A stretch of DNA of 64,000 bases, taken from Cheiracanthium punctorium (taxonomy: Eukaryota; Arthropoda; Arachnida; Araneae; Cheiracanthiidae). Shown here piece after piece: positions 37,105-50,290 of this stretch. Location of the stretch: the NCBI GenBank assembly GCA_038373885.1, contig JAWZYV010019947.1:434001-498000 (forward strand), given 5' to 3'. Within the stretch, counting starts at the first letter, position 1. Every line of letters starts with the position of its first letter. Below the pieces are notes generated by a model, which was given only the letters and a program-made list of their open reading frames with translations, was not told the origin of the DNA and searched no databases. The position numbers were made by a program, and so were the translations under genes.

Positions 37105-38796
37105 ATTTATGCAGACTTTAGTCTGATCCCGAGATAAACATTAATCAAACGAATCTATCATGTAAATAACTGTCGAAAATGCATTAAGAAATAAATTTAT
37201 CTATATAAATTTTAATGATATCGTTAACATATGTTATATACAGTCAAAAGAGTAGCTATGAATCAATTCCTTCGGGAATGAATCAAATTTGGTCCCTCAT
37301 GCTTCTCTGAAAACTTGAACCCTTTTATAAATTTCTGTTCAGTAACTAATCATTTCTAATTTTGTCCTCATCTTAATAATTTTAAGACTTGAAAAATCCT
37401 TTTTATGTATAAATTATGGTTTATTGTTTTCTCAAGAAAACTCGATGGTATTTTATTCTACTAGAACATTTTCATTTAAATTAGACAGAAATTTATGCTT
37501 CAACGAATCTCAAGCAAACACGATTATAAAAGCAAAAATAAGACAGTAAATTCATTGCAGGGAAAACTTTCCAATATCAATCTTAGAATGATCGTTTTAT
37601 TTAAATTAGATACTTAAAAGAGGCCATTGATGACTTGTTTTTGAGAACTTTCTATTTCAGTATTAACATATTTCCTGTTCAATGAGCCATGTATCATGAT
37701 TCGTCATATAGGCACACAATGTATTGAATATTATAATTAGAATAACAATAAATGCATTAAAAGTTTTATGTTATAATGATTATTAATTTTTGTTACAATT
37801 TTTTATTATCATTTGTTACAATTTTTTATTATTTTGTTATAATTTTTTTTTCAATTGTTAAGCTTTTCTTTAATAATCTTAGATTTGTAGTTCGATTGCT
37901 ATGCTGCAATCCAGTAAACTTCTCGGGCCCTGGACAAACGCTGTTGGAGTAAGAAGTCAAAATTTCCAAAATTCTCCATAACTTTAAAATTCTCAATAAA
38001 AACTGTTGATTTTTCTGGTACCCTAAAATAGAATCCCCCTACTTTTCAATTCTTTAACATCAAAACATTTAATTGACTTTTATAATTTTAGATTTGTTCG
38101 ATTGCTACGCAGCAGTCTGTTTACAACCTGGAAAGCTTGTCCCGAACTTAAGCCACGACTCCAAAGACAGAGCAAGTTATAAGAAAAGCTTATATAAAAA
38201 AACTCAATCGGATAATATATAATAGACAGACAGTTTGGCTCTTGCTTTCTTAAAACAATTGAAATATTTCTATGTTTTTATTATTGCAAGGGAAAAGTAA
38301 TATAATAAGACATAACGTTTACGGAATGTATGTGCAATTTCAATATTGTAAGCTTCACCCAAAGATTACGTGCATATGCATGACTGAGGTTTTTGTCTGC
38401 TTGAAGAGAATTGAAAAAAACTTTTGTAAAGTTTATTTCCAGTATTTATCTTGAATTCACAGAAATGAATTGCAAAGAAAAATCATCCGTCTCAAGAACT
38501 CAACTTACCATTTATCACTGATGGTCGCTAATCCTTCTGCAACATTAGACGCTGACGAAGATTTATTTTGTTCTATCCAACTATTCTCACGAAGGCTTTC
38601 GATGCCACATTTTTCGACATCGGAAAATTTCATTCTGTAAAATTTTCTTCCGCTTTGGTGAACGTAAAATTTCGATTAGAATGCGTAGTAACAGTAACAT
38701 TTGAATATTTCTTATTGTATTATCAACCGCTATTAAAGGTAAAAATATAAAATTGTGCGTTTTTTAGAATGTGGTGATAACTATATATCGTATATG

Positions 38797-38854
<58 letters not shown>

Positions 38855-40747
38855 ATTATAAAAATTCTTTGCATACAAATATATAACTTTAAAATATAAA
38901 ATTCCTTTCGAAAAGCCATAGTTTACATTTCTAATTAAAATAAGGACTTCCTCTTTTTAAGTTTTATTTTGAAATTTGAATTTTTCAAAGTTCAATTTTA
39001 ATTTTTTTATTTTAAATATTTCATGAGCATCTGGATACAAGTCAATCATAAAAAGACAACACCCTTAAGAAACTATGCTTATAAATCGTCTTAAAACCTT
39101 TTTTTTTAATACCACTGGTATCAAAAGGCAACTTAAGTATTGAAAGATATATTTAGAGGCTCATAGAAGCAGTGCTTTTACTTTGCTTGAATATTCATTG
39201 CATCGCAGTAGGGGACATCTTTACAACTGTTCTCCAAGATTATTTTTTCATAATCAATATTTTATTAATAAAAATTATCATCTGTTACAAAATGCTGAAA
39301 TTTCTTAAAAGAACATGAAAGTATCTGTGTGAAAGGGAGAGAAATACACACTTTAATGTTTATGATTAATTCTTTTTTAAGCGTTAATTTACTCAGTGCT
39401 TAACTCTTTTATTCAACTGAGTGAAAAACTTTAAAATTCTATTTTAAAAAATCATTTTTGAATTTACTTAGAAATATCTCGTACAGATCTTACGAGCATA
39501 TAATTATTTAAACGCATCTATAACAAAGTTTCAAGAATAGCAAACTTATCTATTTAAGAATATGAAAAGCGATTAAAGTTATTTATGTTACTAGCCCATG
39601 TAATTAATTTTAATTGCCATATAACTCGGTTTCTGCGTAATTAAACTACAACATTCATTTGCAACTCTTTTGAAAATAAATTTTAGCAAATAAGGTGTTT
39701 CCTCATCGGAAAGGAATAACGCAATTAACTCTAATTACCGCACTACTTCATTTGACATTTTCAAATGTTAGAAGGAGTTAAGTTCAAAGTAACCATCAAT
39801 AAATCGGATGGGGCCTTTTCAACTTTGCATTACGAATGAAATGGCGGAAGTTATCACTTATCCAGAAGTGTCTTTGATGTGAGATAATGCCCAGCAAGTG
39901 GAGTGAGTATATTAGCTATAGTTCTAGATTCCCGTCGTAACGTTTTCCAGTAATAGAGTATCCTGTATTGTGCACGAAGTGTATGTGTATAAGGTGGGAC
40001 AAGGCATTCCAAGTCTTTAGATGGAGAAGGCATGCATTCCCGGCTTTTGTTTTCTGCGCGAATTATATTTAGATCTAGCATCCCCTGCAAATGCTTTTAA
40101 AAATAAACTAGCAAATCAACTGCTGGTGTCGAGGGAATCGCTTTGAATATGTTTTCTTCTTTTTTTTCAGTTATTTCCTGTGGAGTCGATGAATGTAGGA
40201 GGCAATCGCGTGAATGCGAATTGAAGAGTTGGGTGGGATGTAGAAGGGTAAAGTGCGTTTTGTGATGCAATGTTTCTGCATAGTTTAACTTTAGGAGTTT
40301 AACTGCACATAAGTTTAACTTTAGAAGCATTTTTTTAATATGTCTAATTTTCTGCTGAAACTATATTGTTTAAAGAAAAGCAGATTCTAAGACAATGGCT
40401 CTCAAAATACACAAGTCACTAAAATATTAAAAACTAAAGTTTAATGTAAAAAAAATATAATTTACTGTACAGACTGAAAATAAAAATACGTAAAATAATG
40501 TAAAATCAGTCCTAAAATAATATTTTTAAAAGCTTTCTGACCCTGTGTCCGTAAGTGAGGGCACAAAAACTAACCATACTGTTATGCAGGATAAATGATC
40601 TGATTTGTAAACATAAAGAAAAGCCAATTTCCCTTGAAATTTGAATAATTAGTATTGTTTATTTCATTTTTGCCTACAAATTTAATTTCTGTTATTGTTT
40701 AGAACAAGGAGAGTCAACCTTTTTATACCTGCCGCCCACTTTTGTAT
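37105..40747. other. AT-rich, no gene found
   Basis: A short block (TAGATTTG then TTCGATTGCTA) recurs at about 37880 and 38089. At 39854-40330 two consecutive minus-strand frames of 77-78 codons have more mixed composition, but no family was recognised. Confidence 0.4.
38787..38852. repeat. (TA)n microsatellite
   Basis: About 33 TA units preceded by TATGTATGTATA. Confidence 0.93.
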
Positions 40748-41104
40748 CTGAAGGGTCCACAGGAAGAACGATGAGAGTCCACTTTTCGTCAATGTTGAGG
40801 TTTCTACTGCATTCTGTTGTTCATTAGTGGCACTATTAATATCCGAACCCATAAGGGGAAGGAACGATGAGAATACATTGAAAAGATAGCCCAAAGATAC
40901 AGTTTACTGGGGACGAACGATGAGAATACACTGAAAAAATAGCCCAAAGATACAGTTTACTGGGGAAGAACGATGAGAATACACTGAAAAAATAGCCCAA
41001 AGATTCAGTTTACAGGGGAAGAACGATGAAAGTCCCGTGCGCCTTTCGATTTTTGGAAAATCAGCTGTATTGAACTCTCATCGTTCTTCCCGTGGACCCT
41101 TCAA
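40748..41104. mobile_element. Foldback-like element with internal 53-bp tandem repeats
   Basis: A 33-bp arm (CTGAAGGGTCCACAGGAAGA and on, 40748-40780) recurs inverted at 41072-41104 with few changes. Between the arms are three tandem copies of a 53-bp unit starting GAACGATGAGAATACA at 40862, 40915 and 40968, plus a partial fourth at 41021. Each unit opens with the same GAACGATGAGA found in the terminal arms. No clear target duplication; no coding potential. Confidence 0.65.
40862..41033. repeat. 53-bp tandem repeat, about 3.2 copies
   Basis: The period is exactly 53 bp between the starts 40862, 40915, 40968 and 41021. Copies differ at only a few positions (for example ACATTGAAAAGATAG versus ACACTGAAAAAATAG). 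Confidence 0.88.
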
Positions 41105-42757
41105 CTGTTAGAAATAAAACTTTCTAACCGCTCACCGGCTCCTACATTAACATAACGTCGGGGATGGTGCACAGGAAGGCACGTGCCCCAGTTTTATTTA
41201 GAAAACCATTTATCTTAATGCTTTCTTTATAAGCTTGAAGAATCTTCAATATTTTTACTCTTAAATTAATGTGCCCCCTCCCAAAAATATTCTGTCAGGC
41301 TACTATTACAGATTCGACTGTAATGGGGATTTTTAACGCAGGGAAGTAGAACAACTCATGATAAAATGCAAATACTAGATAATTTTATGATTATATGTTA
41401 CATTTTTTTCCATTTCAAGTTTATAAACAGTCATATTAAGAAACGAAAAGTGCTTCACTATCAGACATTAAGATCCCGCCGTTCACCATAACAGCTAGAA
41501 CACCTACTAATAGGTGTCAGGATCCGCCATCAAGTTTAACAACCACTAATTTAGAATGTTTTATATGTTTTCAAAATGCGATTTTTACAATACGGATTTC
41601 TCATTAACTGAAAATTTTATATTAAAAAGGATTGGGAAGCATTATTTCTAACACCTAACTTTCCTTCATTAACTTTAAAAATATATTGACACCTATATTG
41701 TAAGTGAAATGCGCATTTTAATGATTTGTATACGTTTTGTATTTTTAAAATTACTTATTTTATTTCACTTTACAATAATTTTATATATCACAACAGCTTT
41801 AAAGAACAACTATATCAAAGCATTCTTGATCAGTTAAAATTGCAAAAGAATCAAACGTTTCTATAGTTTCTGTGTTAAAATCTCATAATTATTTTTTTTG
41901 ATATAACTAATAAGACCGGGACAAAAATGTGTGTATAATAATTCTTTACGTAGCATTTTTTTTTAAAACTTTCTTTTGAATTAAAAGCACAAAACACAAA
42001 CAACGATTATCAGTTTAGAAAACAAACATTAGTTTTTAATCGACAGCGGACACCCTGTATATCATTTTAATAGTCTTTAGCATTAATGATTGCATCTTGT
42101 TAAAAGTTTTATTCTTTACAAGATAGCGAATTAATGTAAAATGTACGGTACACGGCTAAAGCTACATTTAGCTTGTTCGTACCAAGAATGTATAAATAAT
42201 AATGTAAGGCGCATCTATAAAAGGTATAAAAATGCATTGTTTAATACACTTAAAAATTTTCACATCAAGCATGTGCGAGTAGATCAGTTGATAATAAAGC
42301 ATAAAAGCAGACTTCAAAAACCTATAAACTTATAAAGCTTGTTTTATCTTCAAAGACCCCCCAAAACTATATGCATGCATGCATTAATTTTACAGTTTCC
42401 ACAGCAAAGCTCCTGATTTTAATGCTTATAAAATGCATGTCATTAAGATTATTTTCAAAGCTTTTCTTAGTTATTGAATGTTATGTTCAATGCATAAAGC
42501 TTAGACTTTGAAATTTATAAAAGAATAATTTTCCATGGTACAAAACAATACCACATAGAAAACAATTTCACAATTCTGTTGACATAAACTTCATAATATA
42601 TTGCATGTAATATTGTCAGTCAGTAATGCAAATGAAGGTGGTAAAATGTAGTTAAAGAAAGTAATAACACCTCTTTGAATAACAATGTAATAACTGTTAT
42701 GAATAAATATGTTAAAGATGATTATTTTGGAGCATGAATTTATTTGAAGAATATATG
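41105..42757. other. AT-rich, no gene found
   Basis: GCGGACACCCTGTATATC at about 42044-42061 looks like one terminus of a mariner-type MITE without its partner. Nothing else was recognised. Confidence 0.45.
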
Positions 42758-42759
42758 TA

Positions 42760-43316
42760 CAGAGTGTTCCAAAAAGGTAGTGACACGGTTTAATTCTTTA
42801 TCCATTAGATATAAGCGGGCAATGTAAATCGGAATTTTTTTTTTTTTTTTCAAAATAAGGTAAGAAAAAAAATTTGTTAAAAAGAGATTTCTTGCGTTAA
42901 TTTTCAATTTTCAATTTTTATATGACCCCCGTACAAAAGGAATTCCCAATTAATAAAGTGTGCCCATGCACTAATAAGGTGCTGTGCGCAATTTGAAAAC
43001 TATGTCCGGAAAAGTGTCAGATATAAGAAGAGAAATATATGCTGACTTAAACTACTTTTCAATGGCTCTTGAAAGGAAAGAAATCACGTAATTTTTACAT
43101 TCAAATTTATGTATAGTCCCTGATCATCTTTGTTATATATCTCTGAGACTTTTATGCTGAAAGGTTGAAAATATGTACAGCACATCACTTTATTGGTGTA
43201 TGGGGTACATTTTACTAATTAAGAATTTTTCTGTACGGGGATCGTCTACAAATTTTAAAAATGCAACTTTACGAAAGTCAACCAGAAGAATTTCTTGTTA
43301 GCATAGCCTTTTCCCC

Positions 43317-43320
<4 letters not shown>
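42760..43320. mobile_element. Mariner-type MITE, family A copy 4 (right end lost)
   Basis: Left end CAGAGTGTTCCAAAAAGG after TA (42758-42759), then the shared TTTAATTCTTTATCCATT block. The interior (for example GACTTAAACTACTTTTCAAT) matches copies 1 and 2. The right end stops at CCCCTACCTTA, where a (TA)n array begins, so about 90 bp of the right inverted repeat is missing. Confidence 0.68.

Positions 43321-43347
<27 letters not shown>
43319..43347. repeat. (TA)n microsatellite at the junction of two MITEs
   Basis: Short TA array where the family A copy 4 is cut off and the 43348 MITE begins. Confidence 0.9.
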
Positions 43348-43920
<573 letters not shown>

Positions 43921-44639
43921 CCTTGCGGATATAGTATCAATTTGCACTCATTCTTGTTAAAATTTTAAGTTTAGGAAGTTGCATTAATTGTGCTCTCTGC
44001 AGTTAATTATTAAATTATCAAATAAGATGATGCCATATTCATCTTCTACAAAGCAAGAATAGTTTCCCTCTTATGTAAGCGTCTATGCATGTTTAAAAGG
44101 TATATTGTGTGCTAAAGCTGACATACTGTGAGTTAGTAATACTAGGGGGAAATAATCGATCGGGAATCCCGTCGTGTTGCCATTTACGGATAGAAATCTG
44201 GTGTCTTCCGGTTGAAAATGCCCAAGAGACATGGTAACATGACAGTGAGATCTTTTTCTCAAAATGCTTTTCGAAAGTTCGAAAAAAAAAAAAATGTCTG
44301 AAATGTTTTTTTACGGATGAAACATTTAACAGACACTTTATTTTTTCGCCTCATTGTTAAAATTCCGCTATAAAAATTTTAAGATTTTTCTTTTAATTTA
44401 TTTATTTATTTATTTATTTTGCTTTATTTTTCTTTTTTTTTAAATTCCGTGATAATTAGCATATAACTAAAAGTTACTTTGTAACTTTTGGTTGTATGCT
44501 TTCCATTCTTTGACGCGGTTGTTATTTTCATTGTTAGTTACATAAAATGTCGAAAAAAAAATTTCATTACTTTAAAATAAAATGTTACATATTTAATCTC
44601 GTGATGTAAATATTTGAATTTTTGCTGCTTTTAATAACA

Positions 44640-44960
44640 GGTCTAGTTCAAAATAAATCCGTTCCTATATTAAACACGGAATGTTTGTATATGTGTCCGT
44701 CCTAGAGATCTCGAAAACGGCTCTAAGGATTCTTTTTAAATTTCGTACCTTGGGGTTCTTTAGGCCCCTGAAATAATTGAACTAGGTCACGTTACTGAAA
44801 GAACACTCTAAAACGCTCAAAATGTAAAATTTTAAATTTTAGACGGTAGCGCCATCTATTGACCATTTGGGAAACACAGTTGATGCAATCTTCGTAAAAG
44901 GGACGCTTAAATAAGTTTGGGGCGGATTAAAAAATAGACGTCATCGATATATAATAGTAA
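44640..44960 (+). repeat. Possible Helitron-type repeat fragment
   Basis: The run TGTTTGTATATGTGTCCGTC followed by GATCTCGAAAACGGCTCTAA and GATTC resembles the leader of widespread arthropod repeats often attributed to Helitrons. I see no diagnostic CTRR end or terminal hairpin. Boundaries are loose. Confidence 0.3.
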
Positions 44961-45280
44961 AAATGAATTTCGCAAAGAAACAAATGGAACTTGATATCCA
45001 GTACACAGACAAATAAATATTTTAATAAGTATTTATTACACCTTTCAGCTATATAACTTTTTTAGAATGAAAAAAAAAGTTCTTTTTATTTAAAACAGTC
45101 GTCTTCACAACCAGCCAAGGAAAAAGAAAAAACGAATCCCGGTTGCCATTCCGCGCGCACAAAAAGTGTTATAGGAAATGAGGATGCAGGCCATTTGCAA
45201 CAGCAGTGTGTTGTTTTGTTGGAATATAATTAAATAATTTAATAAGAATAATTAATAATTTAATTATTATAAAATCCTAA

Positions 45281-45540
45281 GAGAAACACGGCACACTCAG
45301 GGATTATGATGCACATTCCAAACAGTATTTGAAACGGTGAAGTGTAATTGGAATATCCTTGGCGAAGATTGTGAACGAGTTTTGGTAGATGATTTTAAGA
45401 TAGATTTCGAATTCAAAGATGTGAGTTTTATGGGACTAGGGAGAAAAATACGATACACTCATAAATAATGATACACATTCCAACTTAGCGGAATAAGGGG
45501 AAAAAATAGGGACGACGCACGAATTATGATACGCTTTTAT
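45281..45540. repeat. Three spaced copies of an about 40-bp motif
   Basis: Motif (gagaaaNaNacgNcacactca, then attatgatacacattcca) at about 45281-45321, 45441-45483 and, more diverged, 45496-45540. Spacing is irregular, so this is not a simple tandem array. Confidence 0.55.
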
Positions 45541-47296
45541 TATAGCATTTTTGTGTTTCTAAATTTTAAAAGTGTTTCAGATTTTAATTCTTTTTCAATT
45601 CTAATTTAGCCGTGGATTAGATTGTATTGTGTACTATTATTAAACTATAGAGGATAAAGCCTATAGTGGAGACAATTACAACGGGTGCAAGACACTCAGA
45701 ATATTTAATATTTTCCCACTTAAAACAAATTACTTCCTATTCAATTCAATTTTTATTATATACTGAAATGGAATTGCATACTCTGCAGAAACGTTTCGCA
45801 TTCAAAACGCATGCGTGTTGTGAAAAAATTCATTATCAGCTTTTAATTCGGCTGCTTTCTTTCGAATTGATCTGCTTTCGGAAAAAAACACCTTACCACC
45901 TATAAAATACTTACAAATTTCTATTTTTAAAGTATGAAACTACAAAATATTCTGTTGATCTACGAAAATTATTTGTCGGGATAGCTCAAACCAAATTTTT
46001 TGTTGAATCAACAAAATTTTGTTCGATTCAATAAAACTTTTTATTCTTGAATTACAGTATATAATAAACATACACACACACAAAAAAAATAATAATAACA
46101 TGCGTTTTAACTTAGGATCTTAGCAAACTTCTGTTATTTTTATTAACTTAGTTCTAATCCTTAAGTAATGAAGTAAATAATATGCTTATAAACTCCACAT
46201 TACACATCTAATAGAGATGTATCAGGTATTTGTGGAGTATATCATCAGTTGGCCTTCCCCGCCGAGAAGTTCCTGTGTTTAGTTTTATAATCAGCGTCGC
46301 AACCCATAAATGAGTGACAAGTTTATGTAGCTCACTGGCAGGATTAGGAGGTGTTGGAGTATGACATTCGTTCGATAATCACGCGTTCATGGATGGAACT
46401 TAAAAGCAAGATGCATTGTCATCATCTGATAGTGCTTGCCTAAACCACCTTCCGTCTTGATAGACAGCCGTTACAAATGAGGTCATGTTGCGGAAAAACT
46501 TCACTCCATGCAAAAACAGCAGGACATATGTGTTTCACACTTCAATTTACATCTGAAGCTTTATCGAACAGTATTGCATTTATTTTTCTCCCATCAACAC
46601 AGCAGGAGAGCTGATTGTGAGATGAGAAAGCAAAAACACAAGCGAAATGAATGTCTTGAAAAGTAAAGACTCAAAATGTCAAAGGATGTTTCTTTGTAAA
46701 AGGTTTTTTGTCTGAAAGAATTAATTGTCACGCCTTAATACTCCAATAATCGTATTATTATAATCAAGTCACACATCAAGGTATTTCTTAAGAGAGAATA
46801 TACAAACACTTATTAAGTATTCCGATGTAGAACACACGCTGAGTCAATTTATATGCAATCAATAGCTTGCCAAAACACCGACTCATTCCAACTAACAAAG
46901 GAAAAATGCTAAGGTTCAACTGAATGTGTAAAGTAAATGGTATAAATCTATTTACATTACATATAACAGTATCTAGAAACCACCTAAAAATACTACATAC
47001 ATGAAAATCCAAATTTTAGTTGTAGCATAGAAGACAAATATATATTAACTTTGTCTGAGCAGCCTGAACATATTTTTTAATCTCAATCTTTCTGTAGCTT
47101 ATGCAATGATATAATCTGACAATTTGTGCAACACTGTAGTTAGATGAATGAAACAATATCCCTGAATGTCTTGAAAAACCCAATATAATAATCAAAATAT
47201 TAACAGTAAAAATTAAAAGAGTTCGATTTTTTTTCTTTTGTGAAAATTAAATCTCTGTGATGGTAGATGTGCAAAGAGCAATTGCTAAAATGCCTA
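45541..47296. other. AT-rich, no gene found
   Basis: 46250-46700 is less AT-rich than average but has frequent stops on both strands and no repeat match within the window. Confidence 0.45.
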
Positions 47297-48534
47297 CTAC
47301 ACGGTAAAAAAAATTCGGAAACGTTACCCCAAAAAATGGGGCAGCTCTTGTAGTTCAAAATTGCGGAAACGTTTCCGAACCATGCGGGTAAAGTATTTAG
47401 AAACGTTTCTGCATATGTCGAAAACATATTTACCTATTTTCCTGCATTTTAGGTAAGGTTTCTGGAAAAGATGGGTAACGTTTCTGTATATTTTGGTTAA
47501 ATATTGAGTAACCTCTCCGTGTAGTTCTGAAAGGTTTCCGAGTATTTCGGAAAGGTTTCCGAATTAACGAGTAACCTTTCCGAGTTTTTCAGAAAAAAGT
47601 AACATGCACTAGATGAAGCATCTTAATCTAGATGGCAGCACCAAACTCTGTCGGAAGGAGCGGTGAGGACTAGCGACCAGAGCCAGAATCGAACGCTGGA
47701 CCTACGCAATCGGAAGAAAGCACGGTACCACGACGCTGCGGTTTTCTTGCCGAAGTTTGCTTTAAAAGTAAACTGACTGCTGCAAAAGTTATTTGTGGTA
47801 CGGCTTGTTTCGGAAACTTAAAATTTTCTTGAAGTATTTTGTAAATGGAGAAAAAATACCATAATTAATAAATATAAATTAAAAATCTTAAATCTTTTTT
47901 CTTCCACATAAATTATTTTCAGAAGATAATGTGCTGTTTTATTTAAGTATTCACCCGTTTTATTTAAGTATTCATCCGGCGACGTCACCTGGTGACTGGT
48001 CACAAATAAACTTCACAGTGACCACACAGTGAAGTTACATCACTCACAAGTTACCAGACCCTTATTATCGCATGGACAAATCGGGACTTTGCCCAGGTCC
48101 TCCAGTTTCAAATGTTGTTCTGAAATATTCTTTTATATGTCAAAATATTATGAAAAAGAAAACAAATTTTATAGATGGGGACCCCCAAATTCATCAATGC
48201 CCGGGGCACCTGTTGGTCATAATCGGGCTGTGGAAGAAGTTACAATGTGACAGTCCTGTGACAATTGTGACCCTCTGTGACGTCACAGCAACTCTTTTGT
48301 GACCATCTGTGCTATTAGGGAAAACGCGTTCACTCTTATCCGTCTCTTGGCACTTGACGCATGCGCGCGAAGTCCCAAATAAAGATTTCCTCTCCCCCGT
48401 AAATACTTTACCCCGAAATATGGGTTATGTTTCCGAAATCGTGAGTTCGAGTAGAGCATCGGTAGGTTACGCTATACTTTCGGAAACCTTTCCGCTATAA
48501 GTATGTAACGTTTCTGAATTTTTTTACTGTGTAG
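47297..48534. mobile_element. Unassigned DNA element with CACGGTAAAAAA termini
   Basis: The left end CTACACGGTAAAAAAAATTC followed by GGAAACGTTAC recurs inverted at the right end (GTAACGTTTCTGAATTTTTT then ACTGTGTAG). If the tips are CACGG and CTGTG, both are flanked by TA. Subterminal zones at 47330-47590 and 48400-48500 repeat the motif GGAAACNTTTCCGNA many times in both directions, CACTA-like in style. The middle holds a tRNA-like segment (47637) and a cluster of GTGAC/GTCAC motifs (47981-48310). No transposase is visible. Confidence 0.6.
47637..47752 (-). repeat. tRNA-like segment inside the 47297 element
   Basis: Minus strand has CGTCGTGGTACCGTGC (A-box-like) and GCGTTCGATTCTGGC (B-box-like) in tRNA order, in a locally GC-richer island. 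No intact cloverleaf could be drawn, so I call it tRNA-like rather than a tRNA gene. Confidence 0.4.
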
Positions 48535-50155
48535 TTGAAATGTGAAAAGCGCTAGATACAGATAATCACATGGATTATCCCTTATGCTCATATTACATAA
48601 ATAAATGATTAAAAGATCTAAAACCACAAAAGTAAATTTATTTTTAGAATACTTCCAATTAGTCAAAAAATATTAAAAAGCGCACCCTATGAAAGGCACA
48701 TAACTTTTTAAAACTTAAATTTCTGTCTACTGTTTCTACAGCTTTGAGCTGTTATACAACTATTTTTCTATCTTTTGCTGTAACACATCCTTTAGTACAG
48801 AGTTCTCTTAGTGGGTCCTTAGACAATACTTTGGTGGGTCTCGAAAAAACCCTGAGTGTATGTCTACATGTACATTTCCTTAATTTGAAAGCATTGACTG
48901 TGATGAAGATAAAAGGGTTAACTACAGATTTTGATTCTAAAAAAGGGTCGCGATAGATTCGGTTTCTATTACGTGGGTCGCAATATTTAAAAGTTTGGGA
49001 ACTAATGTTTGGGAACATTAAATAGAAAAAGAAATTAAAATACACGATTATATATTATTTTACTAATTAATAAAAAAGACATTTATATAGAAACAAAAAC
49101 AATAGATTCGTAAAATTGAACGTTTACGAAGGTTGCCTTTTAAATTTCTACAAAAAGTAGGAAGAAAAATAATTTTTGGGGGAACAAACTATTTTATTGC
49201 TTTTCAAAATATTCCCCATTAAGATTTATACACGTTTTCACACGTTCAAACCTATTCTTGAAAGTGTTTTTCCACTCTGAACTTGATATCTCGAAACCTG
49301 GTTTTGGAAGGTACCAACAGCTTCCTCAGGTTGTGAAAACTGCTGCCCACGCTTTTTTTGTTTGACTTAAGGGAACAAGAAAAAGTCATTTGGCTATAAA
49401 TCAGGAGAACATAGGCAATGATACATTAATTTGATATTTTTATCCTTCGAATAATCAATTGTTTCACGTGTGTGGGAGCTGGCGTTGTCGTGATGAAGAA
49501 TGATGCTTCGATTTTTGTTGTTTTTCCTGATTTCGTTGATGACTTTTGGCAAACAAATTTCTGTTTATCATTTAGCGTTAACAGTTTTCAATCCTTTGAA
49601 GGAATGGTTGCGATATGTCCTGTAAAGCCGAAGAGCTTGATGAACAAAAAACTTTCGTGGGAGTTCATCTGGAAACACTCAAACAGTGTATTATTGTTTA
49701 GTTTCCAGCTCATAGGAATATATCCAAATTTCGTCACCTGTAACGATGTGATAAACGGATTATACAGCTCCCAATTTGAATTTTTAAGCATTTCCTTACG
49801 CCAGTTTGCACGAGCCTCTTTTTGAACTTCTGTCAAATTGTGCGGAATCCATCTGGAACAATTTTTTTAACAGCTACATGTTCGTGCAAAATCGAATGTA
49901 TTGCAGTCTGTGATATGCCAAGGGATGCTTCTATCTCACGATATGTGACATGCTGATCTTCTTCAATCACCTTGCGCATAGCATCGATGTTGTCTGGAAT
50001 CACTACCGATTTTGGTAGTCCTTCACGAGATTCATCAGTGACTGATGCACGACCACGATGAAATTCTGCAAACCAATTGTAAACTGATGTTTCTGATGGT
50101 GCTTCATTACCAAAAGTTTCACGAAGTGATGCTAACCAGTCTTGTCGAGTGAGGC

Positions 50156-50290
50156 TCTAGGAAGAGCGCGTGGTGACAGCTGGGTTTGAACCCAGGGACT
50201 TATGGGTGGTAGAATGAGGCGCAATCCGGCTCAGCCAAAAGGTACCCATTTGAACGGCCTTCAATTGCGAGGTGATCTAGTGCCACCGCA
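50156..50290 (-). mobile_element. tRNA-derived SINE or tRNA-like insertion inside mariner
   Basis: This segment interrupts the mariner frame between KKGL and the codons resuming TRQDWLASLRETF. On the minus strand it carries an A box (TGGCTGAGCCGG, 50226-50237) and a B box (GGTTCAAACCC, 50182-50192) about 33 bp apart, and the B box lies in a perfect T-arm hairpin (CTGGG, 7-nt loop, CCCAG). The bordering sequence is a short near-duplicate (gaggc at 50151-50155, aaggc at 50290-50294). It is a different family from the SINEs at 20055 and 24595. It could also be a retroposed tRNA pseudogene. Confidence 0.7.
50182..50237 (-). promoter_or_regulatory. Internal RNA polymerase III promoter (A and B boxes)
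   Basis: Minus-strand A box TGGCTGAGCCGG (50226-50237) fits TRGCNNARYNGG exactly, and the B box GGTTCAAACCC (50182-50192) fits GGTTCRANNCC closely. Spacing is tRNA-like. This is sequence evidence only; transcription is inferred. Confidence 0.6.

Noticed and set aside
40862..41033. CRISPR-like repeated units
   Set aside because: Units are contiguous 53-bp tandem copies without unique spacers, in a eukaryotic context.
48752..49045. 97-codon minus-strand frame
   Set aside because: No recognised motif and it overlaps a similar plus-strand frame; likely chance.
49472..49825. 117-codon plus-strand frame
   Set aside because: Antisense shadow of the decayed mariner transposase.
50182..50260. Functional tRNA gene
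   Set aside because: Good A and B boxes and T-arm, but no credible acceptor and anticodon pairing, and it is inserted in a transposon; called SINE-like.
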